A stretch of DNA of 64,000 nt from Alkalicella caledoniensis (GCF_014467015.1 NZ_CP058559.1:3596001-3660000), one strand, 5' to 3'; shown: positions 9,786-18,889, counted from the first letter of the stretch. Numbers and translations are program-made. Notes: generated from the letters alone by a model not told the origin.

Positions 9786-10526
9786 ATGAACATTGTAAAG
9801 CCAGATCCGCGGCCTTTATACTTGTTAGTCAAAGATAAACTACTAGAACTAATAAATAATGGGTACTATAAAAAAGGAAGTAAACTCCCTTCTGAATTTG
9901 AATTAGCGAAGAGTTTAGGTGTAAGTAGACCTACACTTAGAGAGGCGTTGAGGGTACTAGAAGAAGAAAATATTCTTTCTAGAAGACATGGCATAGGAAC
10001 TTTTATAAATGATAATACCCAAAGGATTAAAAATGGTATAGAGCAATTGCACAGTGTAACAGAAAGCATTGAACAACTTAGCTTGTCTGCTGGGACAATT
10101 CTCTTAAGTGTATCCATAGAAAGTGCAGACAACAATGATAAGGAAAAACTTCAAATGGTTTCTGATGAGGAGTTTGTAATCAAGGTTGAGCGCATAAGGA
10201 CTGCTGATGAGGAACCAGTGGTATTTTGTATAGATAAGATAGTCAAACAAAATGACATAAATCACGAAGATTTTTATGATGTAGAAAACTCATTGTTTGA
10301 CTTTCTACAAGAACACTATAAAATTAAAATATCATATGCAATATCGGAAATAATTCCTGTACAAGCTAACTATAAGCTAGCTAAAGCATTAAATATTCCA
10401 GCTAGGACACCCATATTACTTTTAGATCAAACTCATTTTTCCGATGATAACAAGCCAGTTTTGTACTCTAAAAATTATTTTAGACCTGATAGGTTTTCTT
10501 TTCATGTAGTACGTAAAAGAGTTTAA
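9786..10526 (+). CDS. GntR/HutC-family transcriptional regulator
   Basis: 246 residues: an N-terminal GntR winged helix (residues ~5-70, with PSEFELAKSLGVSRPTLREALRVLEEE) and a C-terminal UTRA ligand-binding domain. The domain arrangement is HutC-like. The ATG at 9786 follows AAGGGGGAT; an upstream in-frame start lacks a ribosome binding site. It directly precedes the BMP-type nucleoside transporter operon, so it probably controls that operon in response to a nucleoside or related small molecule. Bacillus ymfC, another GntR gene, lies at the same place after spoIIIE. A palindrome 5-25 bases after its stop is a candidate operator. Confidence 0.9.
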   Translation: MNIVKPDPRPLYLLVKDKLLELINNGYYKKGSKLPSEFELAKSLGVSRPTLREALRVLEEENILSRRHGIGTFINDNTQRIKNGIEQLHSVTESIEQLSLSAGTILLSVSIESADNNDKEKLQMVSDEEFVIKVERIRTADEEPVVFCIDKIVKQNDINHEDFYDVENSLFDFLQEHYKIKISYAISEIIPVQANYKLAKALNIPARTPILLLDQTHFSDDNKPVLYSKNYFRPDRFSFHVVRKRV

Positions 10527-10530
10527 ATTT

Positions 10531-10551
10531 TAAGGTTATAAAATAACCTTA
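10531..10551 (+). promoter_or_regulatory. Perfect palindrome between gntR and the transporter operon: candidate operator
   Basis: TAAGGTTAT / ATAACCTTA with a 3-base spacer. No T run follows, so it is unlikely to be a terminator. The size and symmetry suit binding of a dimeric GntR-type regulator. The assignment is an inference. Confidence 0.4.
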
Positions 10552-10586
10552 ATCTACAAATTATATATATTTAAGAGGAGGCAAAT

Positions 10587-11678
10587 GTGGTGAAGAAAAA
10601 ACTTGTATTACTACTTACTGCTTTAATGCTAGTATCGCTAACTTTAGCTGGCTGCGGTGGCGGAGGAGCGGCTGACCCTGATGATGAGACCTTAAAAATT
10701 GGTATTGTTTACTCAACTGGTGGTCTTGGGGACAAGTCATTCAATGACTCTGCACACAGAGGTTTACAAAGGGCTGAAAATGAGCTTGGAATCATTTTCG
10801 AGTACATCGAGCCAAGAGATTCAGCTGAAGATGCAGATTCTTTAAGAGAGTTTGCTGATGATGGTTTTGATTTAGTTATTGCAGTTGGATTCCAAATGGA
10901 AGACTCTTTAAAGACTGTAGCAGCTGAATATCCTGATATTAAGTTTGCTATCATTGACTCAGTAGTTGATCTAGAAAATGTTGTAAGTTTAACTTTCGCT
11001 GAGCATGAAGGTTCTTTCTTAGCAGGAGCTTTAGCTGCCCTTGTTTCAGAATCTAACGTAATCGGATTTATTGGTGGAGTTGACTTTGGTCTAATTCACC
11101 GTTTTGAAGGTGGTTTTATAGCTGGAGCTAAACACATCAACCCAGATATCAGAGTTATAAGCCAATACGCAGGTAGTTTTGGTGATCCTGCTGCTGGTAA
11201 AGAAGCTGCTCTAGCTCAAATAGATAGTGGGGCAGACGTAATCTACCATGCTTCTGGAGGTACAGGTGGTGGGCTTTTCGAAGCTGCTAGGGAAAGAAAT
11301 ATCTACGCTATCGGTGTAGACTCAAACCAAAACTGGCAAGCACCTGGGTATATAATAGCAAGTATGCTTAAAAGAGTTGACGTTGCAGTTTTTGAAACTG
11401 TAAAAGCTCTTCAAGATGGTCAATACGCTGGTGGTGAAGTTCAAGCCTTCGATCTTGATATCGACGGTGTAGGACTTACAAACCTTGGTGAAATCGATGT
11501 TGATGAGCAAGCAGCTGCAGACGCTGGTGATATCACAGCAGCAGAACTTGAAGCAATTCAAACAATGAAAGAAGAAGTTACTGCACAATATGCAGATCAA
11601 ATAGCAGAAATTAAGGCGGGTATCCTAAACGGAAGTATTACAGTTCCAGACTGGATGACTGAAGGTAGACCTGAATAA
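10587..11678 (+). CDS. BMP-family substrate-binding lipoprotein (nucleoside ABC importer)
   Basis: Extracytoplasmic receptor of the PnrA/Med/BMP family (TmpC-like), which captures nucleosides for the ABC importer encoded next to it. A lipoprotein signal peptide ends in the lipobox LAGC (Cys near residue 22-23), followed by a Gly-rich linker. The family core begins KIGIVYSTGGLGDKSFND, with later blocks FIGGVDFGLIHRFEGGF and YAIGVDSNQNW. The start is GTG at 10587 or the adjacent GTG at 10590; GAGGAGG at 10575-10581 favours the latter slightly. It is the first gene of a four-gene operon. Codon use looks optimised, as expected for an abundant receptor. Confidence 0.92.
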   Translation: MVKKKLVLLLTALMLVSLTLAGCGGGGAADPDDETLKIGIVYSTGGLGDKSFNDSAHRGLQRAENELGIIFEYIEPRDSAEDADSLREFADDGFDLVIAVGFQMEDSLKTVAAEYPDIKFAIIDSVVDLENVVSLTFAEHEGSFLAGALAALVSESNVIGFIGGVDFGLIHRFEGGFIAGAKHINPDIRVISQYAGSFGDPAAGKEAALAQIDSGADVIYHASGGTGGGLFEAARERNIYAIGVDSNQNWQAPGYIIASMLKRVDVAVFETVKALQDGQYAGGEVQAFDLDIDGVGLTNLGEIDVDEQAAADAGDITAAELEAIQTMKEEVTAQYADQIAEIKAGILNGSITVPDWMTEGRPE

Positions 11679-11687
11679 TCAACCTAA

Positions 11688-11719
11688 CTGCCACACCATC
11701 CTTTGGCTTGGTGTGGCAG
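11688..11719 (+). terminator. Strong intercistronic stem-loop after the BMP lipoprotein gene
   Basis: An 11-bp perfect stem (CTGCCACACCA / TGGTGTGGCAG) with a 10-base loop, without a real T run. It may act as a partial terminator or as an mRNA-stabilising stem that keeps receptor expression above that of the ATPase and permeases. Confidence 0.65.
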
Positions 11720-11784
11720 TATCTCTATTATGAGATCGCACTTATAAAAAAATCTTAAACTTAGTAAGATAAGGGGGAAAAGAG

Positions 11785-13326
11785 ATGTCCTCAAACAATG
11801 TACTAGAACTTATAAACATTAGAAAGGTCTTCCCTGGTGTTGTAGCAAATGATAATGTTAATCTAACAGTAAAGCAAGGTGAAATACATGCTTTAGTTGG
11901 TGAAAATGGTGCAGGTAAATCTACCCTTATGAACATTATATTTGGATTATACCACCATGACGGAGGGGAAATTTACTTTAAGGGTGAGCCCTTAAACTTA
12001 ACTGGGCCTAATGATGCCATAAAACTGGGCATAGGCATGGTGCATCAGCATTTCATGTTAGTGGAGCCTTTCACAGTAGTTGAAAATATAGTATTAGGTT
12101 CTGAACCTACTAATAATGGCTTGCTAGATACTAAAACTGCGTCTAAAAAAGTACAAGAGATTTCAGATAAATACAAGTTAAAAGTAAACCCACATTCTGT
12201 TATTGAAGATATATCTGTTGGTATGCAACAAAGGGTTGAGATACTTAAAACCCTATATAGAGGTGCAGATGTCCTTATATTTGATGAACCTACAGCTGTG
12301 CTAACACCCCAAGAAATTGAGGAACTATATGAAATTTTCACAACCCTTAAAAAGCAAGGAAAAACAATTATTTTTATTACACACAAATTAAAAGAAGTGA
12401 AATCCATCTCTGACAGGATAACTGTGTTAAGACAGGGAAAAACAATTGGTACTGTAAATACTGCAGATGTTTCCGAAGGTGAAATTGCAAAAATGATGGT
12501 AGGGCGTGAGGTTCTACTGAGGGTGGAAAAAGATATTGCAACACCAAAAGATGTGGTTTTGAAGGTTGAGAATTTAAAAGCAAATGATAGTAGAAACTTG
12601 CCTGCAGTAAAAGGTGTAAGTTTTGAAATAAGAAGTGGTGAGATTCTTGGATTTGCAGGCGTTGAAGGCAACGGTCAAAGTGAGCTAATTGAAGCAATCA
12701 CAGGTCTTAGAAAGATAACTGAAGGGAAGGTTAGCTTCAATGGACAAGACATTACAAATAAAACTCCTCGTAAAATCAAAGAGGTAGGCATCGGACATAT
12801 TCCAGAAGATAGACATAAACGTGGGTCAGTACTTGACTACGATATAGCTGAGAACCTAGTTTTAGGTTTCCATCATAAAGAACCTTTTTCAAAGCCTTTT
12901 TGGATGGACTACAAAGCAATTAAAGAATACGCAAATAAATTAATTCCTGAGTTTGATGTAAGAACCCCTAGTTCTAAAGTTAAGATTAGATCTCTTTCAG
13001 GTGGTAACCAGCAAAAAGTAATTATTGCCCGTGAGGTATCTCAGCAGCCGGATCTACTTATTGCAGCTCAGCCTACTAGGGGTGTTGACATCGGTGCCAT
13101 AGAGTTCATTCACAGAAGGATAATAGAGCACAGGGACAAAGGTAAGGCTGTCCTCCTAGTATCTGCAGAACTACAAGAGGTCATGTCTTTAAGCGATCGT
13201 ATAGCTGTTATTTACGATGGTAAAATAGTTGATATAGTCAATGCACATGAAGTTGATGAGTTTCAACTTGGTGCGATGATGACTGGTTCAACCCTGCAAA
13301 GGGAGGGCGAAAAACATGAAGAATAA
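11785..13326 (+). CDS. ABC transporter ATPase with two ABC modules (nucleoside import)
   Basis: A 513-residue tandem ATPase of the YufO/NupO type. The first module has a complete Walker A (GENGAGKST, about residue 38), signature ISVGMQQRVEILK and Walker B LIFDEPTAV. The second has a degenerate P-loop (GVEGNGQSE, lacking Lys) and a Walker B site AAQPTRGVD, but an intact LSGGNQQK signature. That asymmetry is normal in this family. It energises uptake of substrate delivered by the upstream BMP lipoprotein. Its last codons overlap the next gene by 11 bases, indicating translational coupling. Confidence 0.94.
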   Translation: MSSNNVLELINIRKVFPGVVANDNVNLTVKQGEIHALVGENGAGKSTLMNIIFGLYHHDGGEIYFKGEPLNLTGPNDAIKLGIGMVHQHFMLVEPFTVVENIVLGSEPTNNGLLDTKTASKKVQEISDKYKLKVNPHSVIEDISVGMQQRVEILKTLYRGADVLIFDEPTAVLTPQEIEELYEIFTTLKKQGKTIIFITHKLKEVKSISDRITVLRQGKTIGTVNTADVSEGEIAKMMVGREVLLRVEKDIATPKDVVLKVENLKANDSRNLPAVKGVSFEIRSGEILGFAGVEGNGQSELIEAITGLRKITEGKVSFNGQDITNKTPRKIKEVGIGHIPEDRHKRGSVLDYDIAENLVLGFHHKEPFSKPFWMDYKAIKEYANKLIPEFDVRTPSSKVKIRSLSGGNQQKVIIAREVSQQPDLLIAAQPTRGVDIGAIEFIHRRIIEHRDKGKAVLLVSAELQEVMSLSDRIAVIYDGKIVDIVNAHEVDEFQLGAMMTGSTLQREGEKHEE

Positions 13327-14392
13327 TGTGTATTTTAAATATCTAAAACCTGCTAGCATAGAACTTTTATATGCAGGGCTTTCAATTCTAGTTGCTTTAA
13401 TCATAGGAGCATTCTTTATATTGTTTACTGAAACATCACCATTGGTGGCATATCAAAGAATGTTTGAAGGTGCATTTAGTGGGAACAATATATATGCAAC
13501 ATTGTTTAGATCCACACCTTTAATCTTAACAGGCCTTGCAGTGGCATTTGCTTTTAGAAGTGGCTTATTTAACATTGGAGCTGAGGGACAGTATTTAATT
13601 GGTGCCTTTACAGCAGCATGGGCAGGTTTTTACTTTACAAATCTACCTAGGATAATACACTTACCCCTAGTGTTAATACTTGCTATCATTGCAGGTGGTC
13701 TTTGGGCTAGTATAGCTGGGTTTTTAAAAGCTAAGCTTGGTGCAAATGAAGTTATAAACACTATCATGTTAAACTATATAGCTATTTACCTTACAATTTC
13801 TTATGGCATAAGGGCTGTTAATGAGCAACCTGGTCAACCTGGTACACCATTTATTTTGAGTACTGCTAGGATAGGAAATTTAGGAGAAATTATGAATGTG
13901 CCAGCTATTAGGGTGCATGGTGGCTTTATTATAGCCTTGCTAGCAGCGTTATTTATGTGGTATTTTATGTGGAAAACAAAATCTGGATATGAAATTAGAG
14001 CTGTAGGGCTAAATTCCCATGCTGCTGAGTATGGCGGTGTGAATGTAGCTAAGAACGTTATATTAGCTATGTTCATAAGTGGAGCTTTAGCGGGACTTGC
14101 AGGCGCTGGTGAAGTTTTAGGTACTCACTCTAGATTTATTCAGGGGATGAACGCAGGACATGGATTTACAGGGATAGCAGTTGCCTTAGTTGGAAATAAC
14201 AACCCATTTGCAGTTGTGCTCTCTGGACTTTTATTTGGGGCGCTTTCACAAGGCGGTTTTGCCATGGGTAGGGTAGGTGTTCCGAGGGACATAGTAACAA
14301 TAATTCAAGCTCTTGTTATTTTTTCCATAGCTATATCTCAAGTTATTAGAACACACCTAGCTAAGAAAAGAGCAAAGGAGGCAGCTAAGTAA
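13316..14392 (+). CDS. ABC transporter permease, nucleoside importer subunit 1
   Basis: A 358-residue permease of the BPD_transp_2 family (YufP/NupP type) with about 9-10 hydrophobic segments. The typical motif AFRSGLFNIGAEGQYLIGAF is present near residue 75, along with a repeated GGVNVAKN...GALAGLAGAGE block. It pairs with the following permease to form the translocation pore for the two-module ATPase. It overlaps both neighbours: 11 bases with the ATPase gene and one base with the next permease. Confidence 0.93.
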   Translation: MKNNVYFKYLKPASIELLYAGLSILVALIIGAFFILFTETSPLVAYQRMFEGAFSGNNIYATLFRSTPLILTGLAVAFAFRSGLFNIGAEGQYLIGAFTAAWAGFYFTNLPRIIHLPLVLILAIIAGGLWASIAGFLKAKLGANEVINTIMLNYIAIYLTISYGIRAVNEQPGQPGTPFILSTARIGNLGEIMNVPAIRVHGGFIIALLAALFMWYFMWKTKSGYEIRAVGLNSHAAEYGGVNVAKNVILAMFISGALAGLAGAGEVLGTHSRFIQGMNAGHGFTGIAVALVGNNNPFAVVLSGLLFGALSQGGFAMGRVGVPRDIVTIIQALVIFSIAISQVIRTHLAKKRAKEAAK

Positions 14393-15294
14393 TGGATATT
14401 ATTCTACAAATATTTTCACTTACAATTTTATGGTCCACAATTCGCTTAGCCACTCCTTTGATTTTAGCTTCTTTAGGAGGAATTTTTTCTGAACGCTCCG
14501 GGGTCATAAATATAGCCTTAGAAGGTATTATGCTAGTTGGGGCCTTTGCGGGTATTTATGGTATGCATCTAACAGGGTCAGCCTGGTTTGGAGTTTTGTT
14601 TTCAATTATTGTTGGACTACTGATAGCTGGTATCCACGCTGTTGTTACAGTTAAGTTTAAAACAAATCAAGTGGTAAGTGGTACAGCTATAAATATCTTG
14701 GCAAGTGGGTTGACTGTGTTTCTGCTAGACGTAGTTTGGAATGTTTCAGGTTCCTCTCCACGTATAGGAAGATTACCAACATGGACATTAGGTCCACTGA
14801 GCTTTAACCCCATTGTATACATTGCATTTATCATGGTACCAGTGGTATGGGTCGTCCTCTACAAAACACCCTGGGGACTGCGTATAAGGGCTGTTGGTGA
14901 ACATCCGCATGCAGCTGATACCATGGGTATAAATGTTAATAGAATAAGATTTATATGTGTTATGCTAAGTGGGGCCTTTGGAGGAATCGCCGGAGCTGCA
15001 CTATCCTTGGGAGAACTAGGTATTTTCCAAAGGGAAATGACGGCAGGCCGAGGTTTTATCGCCCTTGCTGCTATGATTTTTGGGAAATGGAATCCCGTGG
15101 GTGCATTCCTTGCAAGTTTGTTATTCGCTTTTGCACAAGCAATTTCCTTATCAGCTATAAATATTCCCTTTATACCTAGGGAGTTAATTAACACATTGCC
15201 TTATATAGTTACAATTATAGTTTTAGCAACCTTTGTAGGAAAGTCAGCTGCACCAAAAGCAGTGGGTAAAGCCTACGACAAAGGTGAAAGATAA
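14392..15294 (+). CDS. ABC transporter permease, nucleoside importer subunit 2
   Basis: A 300-residue permease (YufQ/NupQ type), the second half of the pore. The family motif SGVINIALEGIMLVGAFAG is present, as is the conserved EHPHAADTMGINVNRI segment that contacts the ATPase. Its ATG shares one base with the TAA of the previous permease. It is the last gene of the operon, and a terminator follows. Confidence 0.93.
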   Translation: MDIILQIFSLTILWSTIRLATPLILASLGGIFSERSGVINIALEGIMLVGAFAGIYGMHLTGSAWFGVLFSIIVGLLIAGIHAVVTVKFKTNQVVSGTAINILASGLTVFLLDVVWNVSGSSPRIGRLPTWTLGPLSFNPIVYIAFIMVPVVWVVLYKTPWGLRIRAVGEHPHAADTMGINVNRIRFICVMLSGAFGGIAGAALSLGELGIFQREMTAGRGFIALAAMIFGKWNPVGAFLASLLFAFAQAISLSAINIPFIPRELINTLPYIVTIIVLATFVGKSAAPKAVGKAYDKGER

Positions 15295-15309
15295 ATACGC
15301 CATTTGAAG

Positions 15310-15360
15310 CACACCCCAAATGTTAGAAAAAATCTAACGATATGGAGGTGTGTTTTTTTA
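15310..15360 (+). terminator. Terminator of the nucleoside transporter operon
   Basis: Outer stem CACACC / GGTGTG encloses an inner stem GTTAGA / TCTAAC, followed by a 7-T run. Confidence 0.82.
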
Positions 15361-15379
15361 TATTTTTTTAATTTTAGCA

Positions 15380-15408
15380 TTGCACTGTGTTAAAGTATGT
15401 GCTATAAT
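15380..15408 (+). promoter_or_regulatory. SigA promoter of glnR-glnA
   Basis: TTGCAC (15380-15385), a 17-base spacer and TATAAT (15403-15408). Confidence 0.75.
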
Positions 15409-15427
15409 CCTCAAAATATATTGATCA

Positions 15428-15444
15428 TGTTAGAAAACCTGACA
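15428..15444 (+). promoter_or_regulatory. GlnR/TnrA operator upstream of glnR
   Basis: TGTTA-N7-TGACA is an exact match to the GlnR/TnrA consensus TGTNA-N7-TNACA. It lies about 20-36 bases after the -10 box and 16 bases before the glnR start. A repressor bound here would block the transcript, so the operon is probably autorepressed by GlnR under nitrogen excess, as in Bacillus. Confidence 0.88.
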
Positions 15445-15459
15445 TGAAGGGGGGATTTT

Positions 15460-15807
15460 ATGAGTAAAGAGGATCTGCCAATAATATCCATGGGGCAAGT
15501 AAAAAAAATAACGGAGTTATCAGAAAGACAGATCCGATACTATGAAGAAAAAGGACTTGTTACGCCAAATAGAACAAAGGGAGGGCACAGACTTTATAGC
15601 TACAATCATATTAAAAAATTGATAAAAATCAAAGATTATCTTTCAGTTGGTAGGACCTTTGATGAAATTAAGGTAACTTTCAATCAAAGGGAAGCAAGGA
15701 ATTCTGCGTATAACGACAATAAGGACATCACATCCATCTACCCTTATAAAAAAGGGATCACCCCTTCACCATATCATAAGGGAATTACATTTGAGGAGGA
15801 AGAATAA
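15460..15807 (+). CDS. glnR: GlnR, MerR-family nitrogen repressor
   Basis: A 115-residue MerR-type regulator with the N-terminal winged helix [26 protein letters not shown]. In Bacillus, GlnR is activated by feedback-inhibited glutamine synthetase and represses glnRA. Here it lies directly ahead of glnA, and a perfect GlnR box lies in its own leader. The C-terminal tail ([16 protein letters not shown]...) is short and rich in Tyr, Pro and Lys, unlike the longer Bacillus tail. In Bacillus the tail is the regulatory segment, so the signal response may differ. An AAGGGGGG ribosome binding site precedes the ATG. The stop lies one base before glnA. Confidence 0.9.
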   Translation: MSKEDLPIISMGQVKKITELSERQIRYYEEKGLVTPNRTKGGHRLYSYNHIKKLIKIKDYLSVGRTFDEIKVTFNQREARNSAYNDNKDITSIYPYKKGITPSPYHKGITFEEEE

Positions 15808-15808
15808 A

Positions 15809-17143
15809 ATGGTAAAACATACAAAGGAAGATGTTTTAAACTTAGCAAAGAAATGGGATGTTAGATTTATAAGGTTGCAATTCACAGATATTTTAGGAAT
15901 TATAAAAAATGTTGACATTCCCGTGGCTCAGTTAGAAAAAGCCCTGGACGGAGAACTAATGTTTGACGGGTCTTCCATAGAAGGTTTTGTTCGTATTGAA
16001 GAATCTGATATGTTACTTAAACCAGATCCCAGTACTTTTACGTTATTTCCTTGGGCAGGTTCAGATAAATATACAACAGCTCGCTTGATTTGCGATGTAT
16101 ATACCACAGAGGGGAACCCATTCATAGGATGTCCCCGCTCAGTTTTAAAAAAGGTTATTAAAGAGGCAGAAGAGTTAGGCTACACTTTCCATGTAGGGCC
16201 AGAACCAGAATTTTTCTTGTTTAGTACTGATGATAAAGGTAGGGCAACAACTCAGACCCATGATAATGCAGGATATTTTGATTTGTCTCCTGTTGATAAA
16301 GGGGAAGAAGCAAGGAAAGAAATAGTGTTGACCCTACAAGACATGGGCTTTGAAATTGAAGCATCACATCATGAAGTTGCACCTGGCCAACATGAGATAG
16401 ATTTCAAGTATGCAGACGGTATTTCCACTGCAGATAACATTGCAACTTTTAGATTTGTAGTAAGAACAATTGCCCAAAAACATGGCCTTCACGCGTCGTT
16501 TATGCCAAAGCCAATTTTCGGTATAAATGGCTCAGGTATGCACCTACATCAATCCCTTTTTAAAGATGGGAAAAATGCCTTCTATGATCCTAATAAATCA
16601 CATCAATTAAGTGATGATGCACTACATTTTATAGGAGGGTTAATAGAAAATGCCAGAAGCTTTACTGCTATAACTAATCCAACAATAAATTCATATAAAC
16701 GATTAGTACCTGGTTATGAAGCTCCCGTTTATATAGCATGGTCAGAGAAAAACCGAAGTCCTCTACTTAGAGTCCCAGCAAGAAGAGGAATAGGAACTAG
16801 AGTGGAACTTAGAAGTCCAGATCCATCTTGTAATCCCTACTTAGCTCTGGCAGTGTCACTAAAAGCAGGGCTTGATGGTATTAAAAATAAAACCAAACCT
16901 CCAAAACCTGTAGATCAAAATATTTACGAGATGTCACAAGGTGAGAGGATAGAACAAGGAATTCACAGTTTGCCTAGTTCTTTAGAAGAAGCTTTGTTTG
17001 AGCTAGAATCTAGTGTTTTAATGGAAGAAGCTTTAGGCCAACATGTCTATCACAACTTTATTGCAGCTAAAAGAATTGAATGGGGGTTGTACTCTAGACA
17101 AATATCTAAATGGGAAATAGAACAATATTTAACCACTTTTTAA
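15809..17143 (+). CDS. glnA: Glutamine synthetase type I
   Basis: 444 residues, the GSI-alpha length, catalysing ATP-dependent synthesis of glutamine from glutamate and ammonia in a dodecamer. Signature blocks are FDGSSIEGF, the metal site GPEPEFFLF, the ATP/glutamate site [11 protein letters not shown], and [13 protein letters not shown]. The conserved C-terminal block ends [13 protein letters not shown]. No adenylylation-site Tyr insertion is seen, so control is probably by feedback and GlnR. The ATG at 15809 follows GAGGAGGAA inside the end of glnR; it is co-transcribed and probably translationally coupled. Confidence 0.97.
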   Translation: MVKHTKEDVLNLAKKWDVRFIRLQFTDILGIIKNVDIPVAQLEKALDGELMFDGSSIEGFVRIEESDMLLKPDPSTFTLFPWAGSDKYTTARLICDVYTTEGNPFIGCPRSVLKKVIKEAEELGYTFHVGPEPEFFLFSTDDKGRATTQTHDNAGYFDLSPVDKGEEARKEIVLTLQDMGFEIEASHHEVAPGQHEIDFKYADGISTADNIATFRFVVRTIAQKHGLHASFMPKPIFGINGSGMHLHQSLFKDGKNAFYDPNKSHQLSDDALHFIGGLIENARSFTAITNPTINSYKRLVPGYEAPVYIAWSEKNRSPLLRVPARRGIGTRVELRSPDPSCNPYLALAVSLKAGLDGIKNKTKPPKPVDQNIYEMSQGERIEQGIHSLPSSLEEALFELESSVLMEEALGQHVYHNFIAAKRIEWGLYSRQISKWEIEQYLTTF

Positions 17144-17149
17144 ATATTA

Positions 17150-17183
17150 AAACCTCCGTTTTCAAATTCGGAGGTTTTTTGTT
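17150..17183 (+). terminator. Terminator after glnA
   Basis: Stem AAACCTCCG / CGGAGGTTT followed by a T run. Confidence 0.92.
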
Positions 17184-17223
17184 TTTCCTATTAACTAATA
17201 CAAAACATACCATAATTAATTAG

Positions 17224-17252
17224 TTGGTTTTATATTATTTATTTGATATAAT
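17224..17252 (+). promoter_or_regulatory. Promoter upstream of the DUF3388 gene
   Basis: TTGGTT (17224-17229), a 17-base spacer and TATAAT (17247-17252). Confidence 0.55.
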
Positions 17253-17298
17253 TAACTAAGAAATAATGGGTATAATATTTTAAAAACGGGGGAATATC

Positions 17299-18060
17299 AT
17301 GGAATGGTATCTTGAGTATATAATTCATCAAAACAAGCCTGGCGTTCTAGGTGATGTAGCAACTTTTCTTGGTCTATTAGGAATCAATATTAAGATGATT
17401 AACGGACTTGCACCACAAAGGAGAGGCCTACTGATTCAGGCAGATAATCATTCCAAGATTGTTACACTAAAACGAGCATTAGCAAATTCTACTACCATTG
17501 AGGTGACAGCACTAAGAAGACCAACATTAATTGATAAAATAAACCTACAACATGGAAAAATGATACATCGTTCAGAAACAAATCCTAACACTTTTTCTTT
17601 TATTCGAGATGACCTAGGAATGCTTGTGGATTTTTTAGGGGGACTTTTACAAAAGACTTGTCCCATAGTTGGTGTTCGTGGGATGCCCAGAGTAGGTAAA
17701 ACAGAGTCCATCATCGCTGCTTGTGTTCATGCAAATAAGCGTTGGATAATGGTATCATCAACCTTAACACGTCAGGTTATGCGATCTCACTTAACAGAAG
17801 ATGAATTATCTAATGACTGTGTTTTAGTAATTGATGGTATTGTATCAACTTTTAGGGCTACTGAAAAACATAAACAATTGGTGAGGGAAGTGATGAAGCT
17901 TCCCATACCTAAAGTCATAGAACATCCCGATATTTTCCTTCGGGAAGGTGATTTTTCACCGGAAGTTATTGATTATACAATTGAACTCAGACGTAATGAG
18001 GATGAAGAAATAAACTACGAATTAGTAAATCAAAATTTTTCATCCTTTGATATTAGTTAA
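17299..18060 (+). CDS. DUF3388 (YmfK-like) protein with ACT-like and P-loop regions
   Basis: A 253-residue conserved protein of unknown function. Residues 1-75 look like an ACT-type regulatory domain (YIIHQNKPGVLGDVATFLGLLGINI). A Walker-A-like GMPRVGKTES lies near residues 132-141 (G-x4-G-K-T), and a hydrophobic-acidic VLVIDGIV may serve as Walker B. It sits immediately upstream of rodZ, the position of ymfK in Bacillus, and shares that family's length. The function is not known; an ATP/GTP-binding, ligand-sensing role is inference. The ATG follows a GGGGG ribosome binding site. Confidence 0.85.
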   Translation: MEWYLEYIIHQNKPGVLGDVATFLGLLGINIKMINGLAPQRRGLLIQADNHSKIVTLKRALANSTTIEVTALRRPTLIDKINLQHGKMIHRSETNPNTFSFIRDDLGMLVDFLGGLLQKTCPIVGVRGMPRVGKTESIIAACVHANKRWIMVSSTLTRQVMRSHLTEDELSNDCVLVIDGIVSTFRATEKHKQLVREVMKLPIPKVIEHPDIFLREGDFSPEVIDYTIELRRNEDEEINYELVNQNFSSFDIS

Positions 18061-18086
18061 ACTTAAAGGAGGTGATTCCCATAGAA

Positions 18087-18875
18087 ATGAATGATATTAT
18101 TGAAATTGGTAGGCAGTTAAAAGAAGCTAGAGAAGCCAAAAATCTTTCCGTAGAAGACATAGCCCAAAGGACTAAGTTAAGAAAAGATCAAGTTATTGCT
18201 ATTGAAGAAGGGAATCTTTCTAATCTGCCACCTTTGGCTTATGTAAAGGGGTTTGTTAAGCTTTATAGCAAAGTAGTGGGACTTGAAATAACTAGTACTG
18301 CTGCTGCAACTGTGGATTCCCCAATTCCACCTAGAAAAATGGAAAGAAAACCCATGAAAAGATCATCGGCTAATATTGATTTAAGTAACTTGATTTTCCT
18401 TGTGTTGTTTATATCAATTATTGCTATAACAGTTTACTTTACAGTGGGTTATTTTACAAAACCCCGTAATACCATAGACTTACCTGAAAATTCCCATCCA
18501 ATCATCATTGATGACGAAGACGAAGATCAGGAAGATCAAAACCCAATAGAAGAAGAACCTGTGATTGAAGAAGCACAAATCGAACTCATAATTGAAAATA
18601 ATAAGTATATCTATGAAGTTACTAACCAAGAAAACTTAGAGGTAATGTTACAATTATCTGGTCAGAGTTGGGTAAATATAAGTACTGATGGTGTTAAGCT
18701 CAGAGAAAACATGCTAGATGAGGATTTACTCATCGAAGCAGCAAATCGAATTTCAATGAGAATAGGTCTAGCGGCTAATGTTGAAATAATAATCAATGGT
18801 CAACCTGTAGATTTTTCTGATGCCAGTAACGCTGTAAATGTAGAAATAAATCTAGTTGAAAAAAACGGGGAATAA
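18087..18875 (+). CDS. rodZ: RodZ-like helix-turn-helix membrane protein
   Basis: A 262-residue bitopic protein linking the MreB cytoskeleton to the cell-elongation machinery. The N-terminal Cro/C1-type HTH (residues ~5-70) includes LSVEDIAQRTKLRKDQVIAI, and an Arg/Lys-rich stretch follows. One transmembrane helix (LIFLVLFISIIAITVYF, ~100-120), an acidic linker and an extracytoplasmic DUF4115-like beta domain complete it. The ATG at 18087 is chosen because AAAGGAGGT at 18065-18073 precedes it; the GTG at 18072 lies inside that site. The ymfK-rodZ-pgsA-cinA-recA order matches Bacillus. The stop codon lies in the terminator. Confidence 0.9.
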   Translation: MNDIIEIGRQLKEAREAKNLSVEDIAQRTKLRKDQVIAIEEGNLSNLPPLAYVKGFVKLYSKVVGLEITSTAAATVDSPIPPRKMERKPMKRSSANIDLSNLIFLVLFISIIAITVYFTVGYFTKPRNTIDLPENSHPIIIDDEDEDQEDQNPIEEEPVIEEAQIELIIENNKYIYEVTNQENLEVMLQLSGQSWVNISTDGVKLRENMLDEDLLIEAANRISMRIGLAANVEIIINGQPVDFSDASNAVNVEINLVEKNGE

Positions 18876-18889
18876 CCCCGTTTTTTCTT
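18864..18889 (+). terminator. Terminator after rodZ
   Basis: GC stem AACGGGG / CCCCGTT plus a T run; it contains the rodZ stop codon. Confidence 0.88.

Noticed and set aside
12045..12671. Long minus-strand open frame (208 codons) inside the nucleoside ABC ATPase gene
   Set aside because: Antisense shadow of a strongly conserved gene, with no ribosome binding site and Ser/Phe-rich random composition.
15321..15338. Possible second GlnR box (TGTTAGAAAAAATCTAAC)
   Set aside because: It is the inner stem of the transporter terminator and lacks the TNACA half-site at the right spacing.
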